NCBI RefSeq assembly: GCF_017742245.1
Contig: NZ_JAGHKO010000002.1
Coordinates: 62,001-126,000 of the forward strand
Direction: 5' to 3'
Source of the DNA: Niastella soli
Lineage (GTDB): Bacteria > Bacteroidota > Bacteroidia > Chitinophagales > Chitinophagaceae
DNA: 64,000 bases
Shown: in pieces, positions 8,501 through 16,797 of the stretch
Numbering within the stretch: the first letter of the stretch is position 1
Layout of the letters: the number at the start of each line of letters is the position of its first letter
Position numbers and translations under genes: made by a program
The notes under the pieces: generated by a model
Database searches by the model: none
What the model was told of the DNA's origin: nothing
The model's input: the letters and a program-made list of their open reading frames with translations, nothing else

Positions 8501-8977
8501 TCAAACGTGTTCTGCGATCTTATAAATAGGTTTATGATGAACCGGAAAATTGCAGGAGTTGGCGATAAAACAGAGTTCATTGGCCTTTTCATGTAGGGCA
8601 TCGGCCTTTTCAACCATTTCCTCACTGGCCACAGTAATTACAGGAAACAGTGTGACTTCGGTAAAACGGCCACCACCATTAGCGGTTTCTTCCATAACGC
8701 CGGCAGCATCATCTACGTACTCCACCACCACTACACCGGCCACCGAACACAAATGTAAATACCATAACATATGACAGGAGGACAAGGAGGCTACCAATAA
8801 TTCTTCCGGATTATACCGGGTAACATCGCCTTTGAAAGCAGGATCGGAAGAGCCCGGGATCACCAGCTTTTGCCCGGCTACAATTGTATGGTTCCTGTCG
8901 TACGAGGAGTAGGATGCTGTGCCCTCCCCCCGGTTGCCCGTCCAGGTAATATTAACTTTGTAATGATGCTCCTTCAT
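8501..8977 (-). CDS. OsmC family protein
   Basis: A 158-residue protein of the OsmC/Ohr superfamily, which reduces organic hydroperoxides or acts in osmotic and oxidative stress. Family features are NPEELLVASLSSCHMLWYL, with the first conserved Cys, and ANELCFIANSCNFPVHHKP near the C-terminus, with the second Cys in the FIANSCNFPV form of the YhfA-like subgroup. The start is placed at ATG 8977 (MKEHHYKV) because the 46 residues before it translate a GGGAT-type simple repeat into Pro/Asn/Ile-rich filler. It stands alone on the minus strand. Confidence 0.88.
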   Translation of the reverse strand: MKEHHYKVNITWTGNRGEGTASYSSYDRNHTIVAGQKLVIPGSSDPAFKGDVTRYNPEELLVASLSSCHMLWYLHLCSVAGVVVVEYVDDAAGVMEETANGGGRFTEVTLFPVITVASEEMVEKADALHEKANELCFIANSCNFPVHHKPIYKIAEHV

Positions 8978-8984
8978 ACTGGGA

Positions 8985-9079
8985 TTTTTGGGAAGATAGG
9001 GATGTTTGGGATGGATGTTAGAGATTTTGGGATGATTGGGATTTTGGGATTTGGGAATGACTGGAACGTTTGGGATGGG
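8985..9079. repeat. G/T-rich GGGATtTT-type degenerate repeat
   Basis: About 95 bases consist of variations on GGGATTTTGG, GGGATGTTTGG and GGGAATG directly upstream of the OsmC start. On the minus strand it is C/A-rich. No gene lies in 9080-9317 either; that part is ordinary sequence before the his promoter. The repeat could form G-rich secondary structure or affect transcription of the OsmC gene. Confidence 0.6.
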
Positions 9080-9317
9080 TGAATAGGCGGAGGAGCCCTG
9101 GTGATGGGTTTGCACCGGGTAAACCAGGCCATAAAAAGCAGCAAGAGCAAAATTGCAAATCGTTGGATGCGAGATCGGTTTGGCATTTTTGCAACGTTTA
9201 AAAGATCCAACAAAGACTCACGAGTGTTCGCTACTCCCTAAGTTACACATTATTAAACGGATGCGTCAAAATTTATTTTGCAGATTTGTGCATAACCCAT
9301 TTTCTTTCAAAATAAAT

Positions 9318-9347
9318 TTTGCTAAAACATGGTAAGTAGTATTTTTG
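9318..9347 (+). promoter_or_regulatory. promoter of the his operon
   Basis: TTTG (9318-9321), an 18-nt spacer and TATTTTTG (9340-9347) match the Bacteroidota sigma-ABfr promoter TTTG-N19-TAnnTTTG. The leader peptide ATG at 9358 lies only 10 nt after the -7 box, so the transcript would begin within a few bases of the ATG. Confidence 0.75.
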
Positions 9348-9357
9348 CGCCTCGATT

Positions 9358-9408
9358 ATGACAATACTCACTCACATCCATCATCATCATACTTACCCCA
9401 GCAGGTAG
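9358..9408 (+). CDS. hisL: his operon leader peptide (attenuator peptide)
   Basis: A 16-residue peptide MTILTHIHHHHTYPSR ending at TAG 9406-9408. Five of residues 6-11 are His (codons CAC, then CAT four times after one Ile). It lies between a good promoter and a perfect intrinsic terminator in front of hisG, exactly the arrangement of the enterobacterial his attenuator: scarcity of charged tRNA-His stalls the ribosome on the His codons and allows read-through. GGUAGGC at 9404-9410, at the stop codon, can pair with GCUUACC of the terminator's 5' arm (9447-9453), forming an antiterminator that a ribosome at the stop codon would block. No ribosome binding site is visible; translation may be near-leaderless. 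The name hisL is by analogy. Confidence 0.85.
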   Translation: MTILTHIHHHHTYPSR

Positions 9409-9442
9409 GCCGATGGTGCTTTGTGTAGTGCCAGAATATTTG

Positions 9443-9476
9443 AAGGGCTTACCGCATGGTAAGCCCTTTTTATTTT
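9443..9476 (+). terminator. his attenuator terminator
   Basis: AAGGGCTTACC (9443-9453), tetraloop GCAT and GGTAAGCCCTT (9458-9468) make a perfect 11-bp stem followed by a T-rich tail to 9476. It lies 57 nt before hisG and after the His-rich leader peptide, so it serves as a conditional terminator. A second small hairpin GGTGCT/AGTGCC (about 9414-9432, with G-U pairs) may be a pause structure. Confidence 0.88.
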
Positions 9477-9532
9477 TAATCATAGCCTGGAACGCGGTAC
9501 ACCCGTACGGGCTAAAAAACAACGACATTCAA

Positions 9533-10387
9533 ATGAAACTTCGGATCGCCATTCAAAAATCAGGTCGCCTGTATGAAGATTCCGTACAACTGCTGAAAGA
9601 ATGCGGTATTGATCTGCGCAACGTGAAAGACCGGTTAAAAACTGAAGCGGATAATTTTCCCCTGGAAATATTCTTTTTGCGCGACGACGATATTCCGCAA
9701 TATGTTGAAGATGGCGTTGCCGATATTGGCATTGTAGGCGAAAACGTGTTGTACGAAAAGAACAAAAAAGCTGCCATCGTTGAAAAACTGGGTTTTGGCA
9801 AATGCCGTCTGTCAGTGGCCATTCCACGCATTCAGCAATACGAAGGCGTTCAATCCTTACAGGGTAAACGCATCGCCACCAGTTATCCATTCCTCGTAAA
9901 TGAATTCCTTGCAAAAAACAATGTACAGGCCGAGATCCATGAGATCAGCGGATCGGTTGAAATTGCTCCTGGAATTGGCCTGGCCGATGTAGTGGCCGAC
10001 CTGGTAAGCAGCGGTTCTACCCTGCTCATGAATGGACTAAAAGAAGTGGAAGTTTTGTTGCAATCGCAAGCGGTTTTGATCCGCAACAACAACCTGAATG
10101 CCGAACAACAAAAACTGATCGAGAAACTGGTGTTCCGCATCCGCGCTGTAAAAAAAGCCAAACACAACAAATACATTTTGTTGAATGCCCCCAATAACAA
10201 ATTACAGGAGATCATTTCTTTGTTGCCCGGGATGAAAAGCCCCACTGTATTACCTCTGGCCGAAACAGGCTGGAGCAGCGTACACAGCGTACTGAGTGAA
10301 GATACCTTCTGGGATATTATAGAACAGTTGAAAGCCGCAGGCGCTGAAGGCATTCTGGTAGTGCCTATCGAAAAAATGATTATTTAA
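9533..10387 (+). CDS. hisG: ATP phosphoribosyltransferase (long form)
   Basis: A 284-residue cytosolic enzyme that joins ATP and PRPP, the first and feedback-inhibited step of histidine synthesis. It starts MKLRIAIQKSGRL; DIGIVGENVL, GFGKCRLSVAIP, RIATSYPFLVNEFL and EIAPGIGLADVVADLVSSGSTL are the PRPP- and substrate-binding blocks. The last ~70 residues form the regulatory ACT-like domain of long-form HisG, so no HisZ partner is needed. The longer frame from 9413 runs through the terminator hairpin and is rejected. It is the first structural gene behind the His attenuator; hisD follows after 22 bases. Confidence 0.96.
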   Translation: MKLRIAIQKSGRLYEDSVQLLKECGIDLRNVKDRLKTEADNFPLEIFFLRDDDIPQYVEDGVADIGIVGENVLYEKNKKAAIVEKLGFGKCRLSVAIPRIQQYEGVQSLQGKRIATSYPFLVNEFLAKNNVQAEIHEISGSVEIAPGIGLADVVADLVSSGSTLLMNGLKEVEVLLQSQAVLIRNNNLNAEQQKLIEKLVFRIRAVKKAKHNKYILLNAPNNKLQEIISLLPGMKSPTVLPLAETGWSSVHSVLSEDTFWDIIEQLKAAGAEGILVVPIEKMII

Positions 10388-10409
10388 GGCACAAGAAAAA
10401 CTATACGAC

Positions 10410-11681
10410 ATGCAAGTTTATCAATATCCGGAAAGGAGCAGCTGGAAGGCTTTGTTACAACGGCCGGTAATGAATACAATCGCACTGGAAGGTTCGGTAA
10501 AAAACATTCTGCAGGAAGTAAAACAACAAGGTGATACTGCGGTAAAGAAATTCACCCGGCAGTTTGATAAGGCCACCATCGACAATATAGTGGTGACTGA
10601 GGACGAGTTCATGAACGCGCAACAATTGCTCGATGCCAAACTGAAAGCAGCGATCCTTTCTGCCAAAGTAAATATTGAAACATTTCATAAAACACAGCTC
10701 ATTGCACCGGAGGTTATTGAGACCATGCCTGGCGTACAATGCTGGCGCAAAAGCGTTGGCATTGAAAAAGTGGGACTGTATATCCCTGGTGGTACTGCCC
10801 CCCTGTTTTCCACCATCTTAATGCTCGGTGTTCCGGCAAAATTGGCGGGGTGCAAAGAGATCATTCTGTGTTCTCCTCCCGATTCCAATGGCCAGCTGAA
10901 CCCTGCCATTTTATTTGCAGCCAAAGCAGTGGGTATTACCAAAGTATTTAAAGTGGGAGGCGTACAGGCCATCGGAGCTATGGCCTATGGTACCGATACC
11001 ATTCCGGCCGTATCAAAGATCTTCGGTCCCGGCAACCAGTACGTGACCTGTGCCAAACAACTGGTGCAACAGGATGGACTGGCCATCGATATGCCAGCAG
11101 GCCCCAGTGAAGTAGCGGTGTATGCCGATGAATCGGCCAATGCCGCCTTTGTAGCCGCAGACCTGTTAAGCCAGGCTGAACATGGCAGCGATAGCCAGGT
11201 GGTACTGGTAAGTTGCTCCCTGGCTGTAATAAACAGCATTGAACAGGAGATCAACAAACAGGTGGAAGCCCTTCCCAGAAAAGACATAGCGTTAAAAGCA
11301 CTGGCTAACAGCAAACTCATCCTGGTGACCAACGAAGCCGAAGCTATTGACATGTTGAACATGTATGCGCCAGAACACCTGATTATCAGTTGTAACCATC
11401 CGGAGCCCATGGCCGAACAGGTCATCAACGCCGGTTCTGTTTTTCTGGGTCATTATTCACCCGAAAGCGTGGGCGACTATGCCAGCGGTACCAACCACAC
11501 CCTGCCCACCAATGGCTATGCGCGGGCATACAGCGGAGTAAGCATTGATAGCTTTGTAAAAAAGATCACCTTTCAACAATTAACCCAGGAAGGTTTACAA
11601 AATATCAGCAAAACGGTGATCGCCATGGCCGAAGCGGAAGGATTACAAGCTCACGCTAACGCGGTAAAAGTTAGGTTATAG
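10410..11681 (+). CDS. hisD: histidinol dehydrogenase
   Basis: A 423-residue zinc enzyme that oxidises L-histidinol to L-histidine in two NAD-linked steps, the last reactions of the pathway. Signatures include EKVGLYIPGGTAPLFST (residues ~114-130), GVQAIGAMAYGT, KIFGPGNQYVT, DMPAGPSEVAV, DLLSQAEHGSDSQVVLV (with the metal-binding Gln and His) and GDYASGTNHTLPT with the second metal-binding His. Length is normal. It begins 22 bases after hisG and is presumably co-transcribed; a repeat-rich 227-base gap separates it from hisC. Confidence 0.97.
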   Translation: MQVYQYPERSSWKALLQRPVMNTIALEGSVKNILQEVKQQGDTAVKKFTRQFDKATIDNIVVTEDEFMNAQQLLDAKLKAAILSAKVNIETFHKTQLIAPEVIETMPGVQCWRKSVGIEKVGLYIPGGTAPLFSTILMLGVPAKLAGCKEIILCSPPDSNGQLNPAILFAAKAVGITKVFKVGGVQAIGAMAYGTDTIPAVSKIFGPGNQYVTCAKQLVQQDGLAIDMPAGPSEVAVYADESANAAFVAADLLSQAEHGSDSQVVLVSCSLAVINSIEQEINKQVEALPRKDIALKALANSKLILVTNEAEAIDMLNMYAPEHLIISCNHPEPMAEQVINAGSVFLGHYSPESVGDYASGTNHTLPTNGYARAYSGVSIDSFVKKITFQQLTQEGLQNISKTVIAMAEAEGLQAHANAVKVRL

Positions 11682-11689
11682 TTTTTTAG

Positions 11690-11900
11690 TTCGTAGGTTC
11701 TTAAGATATTGGGTTCACAGGTTATTGAGTTCGTTGTTCCCGGTCGCCGGTTTCCGGTTACCAGGCCCTGAGCGCAGCGAAGGATTATCTATTGCCGCGT
11801 TGGGGGCGTCTTACGTTTCACGTTTCATCCGTCACCTGGCGGAAGTCTCGAATGTCGCGAACCCACTGCCGATTGCCGATTGCCGTTTCACGACAAAAAA
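11690..11900. repeat. repeat-word island inside the his operon
   Basis: The gap between hisD and hisC is filled with dispersed words: TTCGTAGGTTCTTAAG / GGTTATTGAGTTCG, CCTGAGCGCAGCGAAGG (11767-11783, inverted at 7098-7114) and TGCCGATTGCCGATTGCCG (about 11868-11886). Other genomes' his genes are usually nearly abutting, so this is probably insertion of repeat DNA that left the reading frames intact. Confidence 0.5.
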
Positions 11901-11908
11901 TAAACAAT

Positions 11909-12964
11909 ATGACTTTCGATTTAAATAATCTACTAAGAGAAAATATAAAAAAGCTGGTCCCCTATTCTTCTGCACGGGATGAATTTAAAGGCGAAGCCAG
12001 TACCTTTCTCGACGCTAATGAAAACAGTTTTGGATCGCCGCTTACCAAATGGTACAACAGGTATCCCGATCCGTTACAAATAAAAGTAAAAGAAAAATTA
12101 TCATCCATTAAGGGTGTTCCCGTTGAGAACATTTTCCTGGGCAACGGCAGCGACGAATGCATCGATGTGCTGATGCGTGCTTTTTGCGAACCCGGAGAAG
12201 ATAATATCCTTATCGTTCCGCCCACCTATGGCATGTATGAAGTAAGCGCGCACATCAATGATGTGAACATAAAGAAAGTACCGCTTACACCTGCCTTTCA
12301 GTTAAACCTGCCGGCTATTGAAGAAGCCATTGACGACAACACCAAAATTATCTTTTTGTGTTCGCCCAATAACCCTACCGGTAATTCATTGGACCGTGAA
12401 GACATTGAAGTTATTTTAAATAATTATTCGGGCATTGTGGTGATTGATGAAGCGTATATTAACTTTTCCCGCTTCCGCTCCTTTACCCAGGAACTGAACG
12501 ACTATCCCAACCTGGTGATCCTGCAAACCCTGTCAAAGGCCTGGGGACTGGCTGCCCTGCGCGTGGGTATGGCATTTGCATCGCAAGAGATCATTCATGT
12601 GATGAATAAAATAAAACCGCCTTATAATATCAACCAGGCTTCGCAGGAGCTGACCCTCCAGGCCCTGGAAGAAGTTGGGCAGGTAAATGATATGATCAGG
12701 GAAATTGTTGCCCAGCGCGATATCCTGGCCAAAGACCTGTTAACCGTCCCTTCGGTTCAAAAGATATACCCCTCCGATGCCAACTTTTTGCTGGTTCAGG
12801 TTACAAATCCTAAAGCCATATACAACTATTTGATCGAAAAAGGCATCGTAGTTCGCGACCGGAGCAGTGTAGCGTTGTGCGCCGGTTGTATACGGATCAC
12901 GGTAGGTACGCCAGCTGAAAACGTTTCCGTAGTTAATGCCATGAAAAACTGGAACCCGGCCTGA
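11909..12964 (+). CDS. hisC: histidinol-phosphate aminotransferase
   Basis: A 351-residue PLP enzyme that transaminates imidazole-acetol phosphate to histidinol phosphate. Features are the N-terminal YSSARDEF and LDANENSFGSPL, GNGSDECIDVLMRAFCEPG, PPTYGMY, CSPNNPTGN, VVIDEAYINFS and the Schiff-base region LSKAWGLAALRVG, with the PLP lysine in SKAWG. The start is ATG 11909 (MTFDLNNLL); the 39 upstream codons in the open frame translate repeat words. It lies third in the his operon, 65 bases before the sugar dehydrogenase gene. Confidence 0.95.
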   Translation: MTFDLNNLLRENIKKLVPYSSARDEFKGEASTFLDANENSFGSPLTKWYNRYPDPLQIKVKEKLSSIKGVPVENIFLGNGSDECIDVLMRAFCEPGEDNILIVPPTYGMYEVSAHINDVNIKKVPLTPAFQLNLPAIEEAIDDNTKIIFLCSPNNPTGNSLDREDIEVILNNYSGIVVIDEAYINFSRFRSFTQELNDYPNLVILQTLSKAWGLAALRVGMAFASQEIIHVMNKIKPPYNINQASQELTLQALEEVGQVNDMIREIVAQRDILAKDLLTVPSVQKIYPSDANFLLVQVTNPKAIYNYLIEKGIVVRDRSSVALCAGCIRITVGTPAENVSVVNAMKNWNPA

Positions 12965-13029
12965 GGAGTAGGTTGCTAAATCAGTAATTTTAGAACCCGC
13001 TTTATAAAAAGCGCTTTAAATATTCCATT

Positions 13030-14316
13030 ATGAAAAAAGTCTTGATCCTAGCATGTTCAGTAGTTTTTGCAGCTGCTGCATTTGGCAGTGATACTACCAG
13101 GGTGAAATCATCTTCGACAGGCATTGTTAAAAAAGACGAAGCGCCTATTACCTTACCGCAGGGTTTTAAATCGGTAGTTATTGCCACTGATTTAGGCCGG
13201 GCCCGCCATTTGACCGTAGCAGCCAATGGCGATGTGTTCGTAAAACTGGAAAAGTTAAAAGAGGGAAAAGGCATCCTTCGTTTGCACGATAAAAACGGTG
13301 ACGGCAAAGCAGATGAAATAACAGGCTGGGGCAATTATATCGGTACTGGTATAGCTATCAAAAACGGCTATCTGTATGCCTCATCCGATGAGAATGTATA
13401 CCGTTACAAGATCGATGAAAAAACAGGAAAGGTTGATACCGCTTCTGTAGAAAAGATCGTTACCGGCCTGGTATCCCAAAACCAACACAGTTCTAAATCT
13501 ATCGCCCTCGATAACAGTGGTAACATTTATGTAAACATTGGCGCTCCCAGCAACTGCTGTCAGGTACAGGACCGCGTAAAAGGTTCACCCGGACAGGACC
13601 CCTGCCCCATTCTTGAAAAAGCAGGCGGCATCTGGCAGTTCAAAGCAGATAAAGCCAACCAGTCATATGCAGAAGGGGTTCGTTATGCTACCGGTTTGCG
13701 TAATGTAGTTGGGCTTGACTGGAATACCGAAGTAAATGAGCTGTATTGCATGCAGCATGGCCGCGACATGTTGTTCCAGTTCTTCCCAGAGCTGTTCAAT
13801 CAAAAAGAAGGCGCAGAAAATCCTGCTGAAGAAATGTTCCGGTTAACCAAAGGAGCCGACTGTGGCTGGCCTTATTGCTATTACGATAATGACAAACAGC
13901 AAAAACTGATGACGCCTGAATATGGCGGCGATCGTAAAAAGGCTGACCGTTGTGCAGATAAAACAAAATCTGTTGCCCAGTTCCCCGGTCACTTAGCGCC
14001 CAATGGCTTGCTGTTCTATACCGGCAGTCAATTCCCCGCCAAATACAAGAACGGCGCTTTTATTGCCTTTCATGGCTCCTGGAACCGCTCTCCTGAACCA
14101 CAGGCAGGTTTCTTTGTAGTGTTCATGCCTTTCAAGAATGGGATGCCCAACGGCAAATGGGAAGTGTTTGCTGATGGCTTCTCACAAATTCCAAAAGGCG
14201 CTACAGAAGGCAGAGCGAAATACCGTCCCTGCGGTCTGGCACAAGGCCCCGATGGATCATTGTATGTATCTGACGATACCAATGGGACCATCTGGAAAGT
14301 GAACTACAGCAAATAA
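13030..14316 (+). CDS. PQQ-type (sorbosone/glucose) sugar dehydrogenase, exported
   Basis: A 428-residue exported protein with a signal peptide (about residues 1-20, MKKVLILACSVVFAAAAFGS). The rest is a six-bladed beta-propeller of the sorbosone/glucose dehydrogenase family: PQGFKSVVIATDLGRARHLTVAANGDVFV, YRYKIDEKTGKV, KSIALDNSGNIYVNIG, YATGLRNVVGLDW, GADCGWPYC, APNGLLFYTG and FHGSWNR are typical (each cited as a short motif). Such enzymes use PQQ and pass electrons to a cytochrome; a cytochrome c gene follows after 45 bases. Both lie inside the his operon between hisC and hisB, which has no obvious metabolic reason. Confidence 0.85.
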   Translation: MKKVLILACSVVFAAAAFGSDTTRVKSSSTGIVKKDEAPITLPQGFKSVVIATDLGRARHLTVAANGDVFVKLEKLKEGKGILRLHDKNGDGKADEITGWGNYIGTGIAIKNGYLYASSDENVYRYKIDEKTGKVDTASVEKIVTGLVSQNQHSSKSIALDNSGNIYVNIGAPSNCCQVQDRVKGSPGQDPCPILEKAGGIWQFKADKANQSYAEGVRYATGLRNVVGLDWNTEVNELYCMQHGRDMLFQFFPELFNQKEGAENPAEEMFRLTKGADCGWPYCYYDNDKQQKLMTPEYGGDRKKADRCADKTKSVAQFPGHLAPNGLLFYTGSQFPAKYKNGAFIAFHGSWNRSPEPQAGFFVVFMPFKNGMPNGKWEVFADGFSQIPKGATEGRAKYRPCGLAQGPDGSLYVSDDTNGTIWKVNYSK

Positions 14317-14361
14317 CCAGGTCCCCAATAACAAACCACATTACCCAGCACAATTAATTAT

Positions 14362-14790
14362 ATGAAAAGAGTATTGTTCGCCTTACTGGTATTGGTTATC
14401 GCTTCTGCATTTGGAGTGCAACAACAAAAACCGCAACCAGGCAATCTAAAAGCAGCTATGACCCGCGGCAAAACGGTGTACGAAGCCACCTGTTTGGCCT
14501 GTCATCAACCCGATGGCCTGGGTGTACAGAACATGAACCCGCCCCTGGTAAAAACCAAATGGGTACTGGGTGATAAGAAAGCATTGATCAAGATCGTACT
14601 CAAAGGCCTTCAGGGTGGTGAAATTGAGATCGATGGCGATAAATTCCATAATCCCATGCCACCGCAGGAATCAACTTTATCAGATCAGGAAATTGCAGAT
14701 GTATTGACTTACATTCGCAACAGCTTTGGCAACAAAGCCAGCCTGGTATCAATGGGTGAAGTTAAAGCCGTGCGGGCCAAGCTGAAATAA
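14362..14790 (+). CDS. cytochrome c, exported
   Basis: A 142-residue exported c-type cytochrome. Signal peptide residues 1-19; a single haem-binding motif CLACH (in YEATCLACHQPDG, about residue 48); the axial methionine is probably in NPMPPQES near residue 97. The end IADVLTYIRNSFGN is typical of the class I cytochrome c domain (Cytochrome_CBB3/C type). It follows the PQQ-type sugar dehydrogenase by 45 bases and probably accepts its electrons in the periplasm. hisB begins 23 bases after it. Confidence 0.92.
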   Translation: MKRVLFALLVLVIASAFGVQQQKPQPGNLKAAMTRGKTVYEATCLACHQPDGLGVQNMNPPLVKTKWVLGDKKALIKIVLKGLQGGEIEIDGDKFHNPMPPQESTLSDQEIADVLTYIRNSFGNKASLVSMGEVKAVRAKLK

Positions 14791-14813
14791 TAGTGAACTT
14801 TTAAAATATTGTT

Positions 14814-15953
14814 TTGAAACGCATTCTATTCATCGATCGCGACGGGACCTTAATAAACGAAGCGCCCCCTACGTATCAATTAGATTCTTTTGACAAGCTG
14901 ACCTTTTACCCGCATATGTTCGAGTACATGGGCCGTATAGCCCGCGAGCTGGACTATGAGCTGGTAATGGTCACTAACCAGGATGGGCTGGGTACCGATG
15001 CTTTCCCCGAAGATACCTTCTGGCCCCTGCACAACCTGGTTATGAAGAGCCTTGAAGGTGAAGGCATTCATTTCAGCGCCGTACATATTGACCGTTCATT
15101 TCCTCATGACAATGCCCCCACCCGTAAACCCGGTACAGGCATGCTCACCCAATATTTGAATAACCCGGCTTATGACATCGCCAACTCATTTGTTATAGGC
15201 GATCGCATCACCGATGTACAACTGGCCAAAAACCTGGGCTGTAAAGCCATTTGGTTGAACCAGGACCCCAATCTGGGCGCTGGTGAAATAAAGGATAAAG
15301 TAGCGGAATTGCGTCCGGTAATTGCTTTGGAAAGCACGCACTGGAGCACCATTTACGAATACCTGAAGCTGGGCTTGCGCAGAGTGATCCATGAACGCAA
15401 TACCAACGAAACGCAAATAAAGATAGAATTGAATGTAGATGGCAGCGGCAAGGGCGCCATATATACCGGTCTTGGCTTTTTTGATCATATGCTCGATCAA
15501 ATTGCCCGTCATGGTAAAATGGACCTTACCGTTCGTTCTAACGGCGACCTGCACATCGATGAACACCATACTATTGAAGATACCGGTATTGCACTGGGCG
15601 AAGCATTTGCCCAGGCACTGGCCGATAAACGAGGAATGGAACGCTATGGATTTGCCTTACCGATGGATGAAGCGGATGCCAAAGTACTGATTGATTTTGG
15701 CGGCCGTAACTGGATCGTTTGGAATGCAGAATTCAAAAGAGAGCGTATTGGTGAAATGCCAACAGAAATGTTCTTTCACTTCTTTAAATCATTCTCCGAT
15801 GCAGCCCGTTGTAATTTGAACATCGAATGCCACGGAGATAACGAACATCATAAAATTGAGGCCATCTTTAAAGCTTTTGCGAAAGCTATCCGGATGGCTG
15901 TTAAGAGAGATCCTTTGTCTAATTATCTTCCATCGACCAAAGGAGTACTTTAA
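14814..15953 (+). CDS. hisB: bifunctional histidinol-phosphatase / imidazoleglycerol-phosphate dehydratase
   Basis: A 379-residue fusion enzyme for two steps of histidine synthesis. Residues 1-~165 form a HAD phosphatase with the nucleophile motif FIDRDGTLI (residues 5-13), [14 protein letters not shown] and [14 protein letters not shown]. Residues ~185-379 form the dehydratase with [16 protein letters not shown] and [14 protein letters not shown], plus the second [12 protein letters not shown] metal site. The start is TTG at 14814, because it directly begins the phosphatase motif and no ATG is available in a sensible position. It is the last his gene here; hisH, hisA, hisF and hisI do not follow, so the pathway is split. 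Confidence 0.95.
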   Translation: MKRILFIDRDGTLINEAPPTYQLDSFDKLTFYPHMFEYMGRIARELDYELVMVTNQDGLGTDAFPEDTFWPLHNLVMKSLEGEGIHFSAVHIDRSFPHDNAPTRKPGTGMLTQYLNNPAYDIANSFVIGDRITDVQLAKNLGCKAIWLNQDPNLGAGEIKDKVAELRPVIALESTHWSTIYEYLKLGLRRVIHERNTNETQIKIELNVDGSGKGAIYTGLGFFDHMLDQIARHGKMDLTVRSNGDLHIDEHHTIEDTGIALGEAFAQALADKRGMERYGFALPMDEADAKVLIDFGGRNWIVWNAEFKRERIGEMPTEMFFHFFKSFSDAARCNLNIECHGDNEHHKIEAIFKAFAKAIRMAVKRDPLSNYLPSTKGVL

Positions 15954-16042
15954 CTGAAATAAGAAGTAAGAAGTATGAAGAACCTGATCTTCGTACTTCT
16001 TACTTCCATATTCAACATTCATTATTTTCCTTCCATTTCTTT

Positions 16043-16098
16043 CCTACTTCTTACCTCCTACTTCTTACCTCCTACTTCTTACCTCCTACTTCTTACCT
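16043..16098. repeat. four perfect tandem copies of a 14-mer
   Basis: CCTACTTCTTACCT is repeated four times without change at 16043-16056, 16057-16070, 16071-16084 and 16085-16098, with degenerate copies on both sides (15961-16120). It ends close to the 3' end of the minus-strand gene at 16118. Period 14 is not a multiple of three, so growth or loss of a copy would not preserve a frame. Confidence 0.85.
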
Positions 16099-16117
16099 CC
16101 TACCTCCAACTTCTTAC

Positions 16118-16735
16118 TTATTCATCAGATAGTATTGACCGGCTGGTATCTTTCCTTTTTCCAATTACCCCCGCTATGCCAAGACTATAATAGAAATGAT
16201 TGCTCACTTTTTCGGTAACCGCCATCCGGTATTGCGCATTGAAGATAAAGTAAGCTTCATTGAACAAATTCACCTGAAAGCCGGTGCCCATGGGAATGAA
16301 GGCGCCCCAGTAACTTCTGAATTTTGAAATACCGGTACCGATCTGCAAAAAGGGACTCACCCAGTATCGATTTGAAAACAACTTTCCTTTTACAGATACA
16401 TCACCTTCCAGCAACAGGTTATCCTGCCCCAGAGAAACATCATTACGATCCTTGTAATCTAAAAAACTACCTGTTAAAGTAGAAGTGAAATCAACATGTT
16501 TGTTCAACCCGTAGAGATAGTTCAAAGCCAGTCCGGGCGACATGTCTTTCAACTTACCGAATTGTGAACTGCGCAACACCTGTCGTAAAGAGGTGGAACG
16601 AATATTAGCAGCTGTTTTAAAATCGTTAAAGAAGAAATAGATCCCTAACGTAGGTCGCTGTATATAGTCATCCTGGCTAAAAGCAGGCACCAGAAATGGC
16701 AGGATGGCCAGCAGAAATCCTACGTTTTTTTTCAT
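16118..16735 (-). CDS. outer-membrane beta-barrel-like protein
   Basis: A 205-residue exported protein with a signal peptide (MKKNVGFLLAILPFLVPAFS). The mature part alternates aromatic and small residues in short strands (LGIYFFFNDFKT, LNYLYGLNKHVDF, VSVKGKLFSNRYWVSPFLQIGTG, FIFNAQYRMAVTEKVSNHFYYSLGIAGV), the pattern of a small outer-membrane barrel such as the N-terminal part of Bacteroidota OmpA-like proteins. There is no OmpA peptidoglycan domain. Start 16735 is chosen for the signal peptide. The function is unknown. Confidence 0.7.
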   Translation of the reverse strand: MKKNVGFLLAILPFLVPAFSQDDYIQRPTLGIYFFFNDFKTAANIRSTSLRQVLRSSQFGKLKDMSPGLALNYLYGLNKHVDFTSTLTGSFLDYKDRNDVSLGQDNLLLEGDVSVKGKLFSNRYWVSPFLQIGTGISKFRSYWGAFIPMGTGFQVNLFNEAYFIFNAQYRMAVTEKVSNHFYYSLGIAGVIGKRKDTSRSILSDE

Positions 16736-16797
16736 AACCGGTTTGGTTTGGAGAACCGTTCCGGGCAAAAATAACCGGTACCTGTAAACTGGAGAAA

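Noticed and set aside
8978-9115. 46-residue N-terminal extension of the OsmC protein
   Set aside because: It translates the GGGAT-type repeat into Pro/Asn/Ile filler; the OsmC fold begins at 8977.
9413-9532. N-terminal extension of HisG
   Set aside because: The 40 codons run through the attenuator terminator; HisG homologues start at the MKLRIAIQKSGRL sequence.
15961-16120. Possible CRISPR array (regular short repeats)
   Set aside because: The units are direct 14-mers with no spacers, and no cas gene is in the window.
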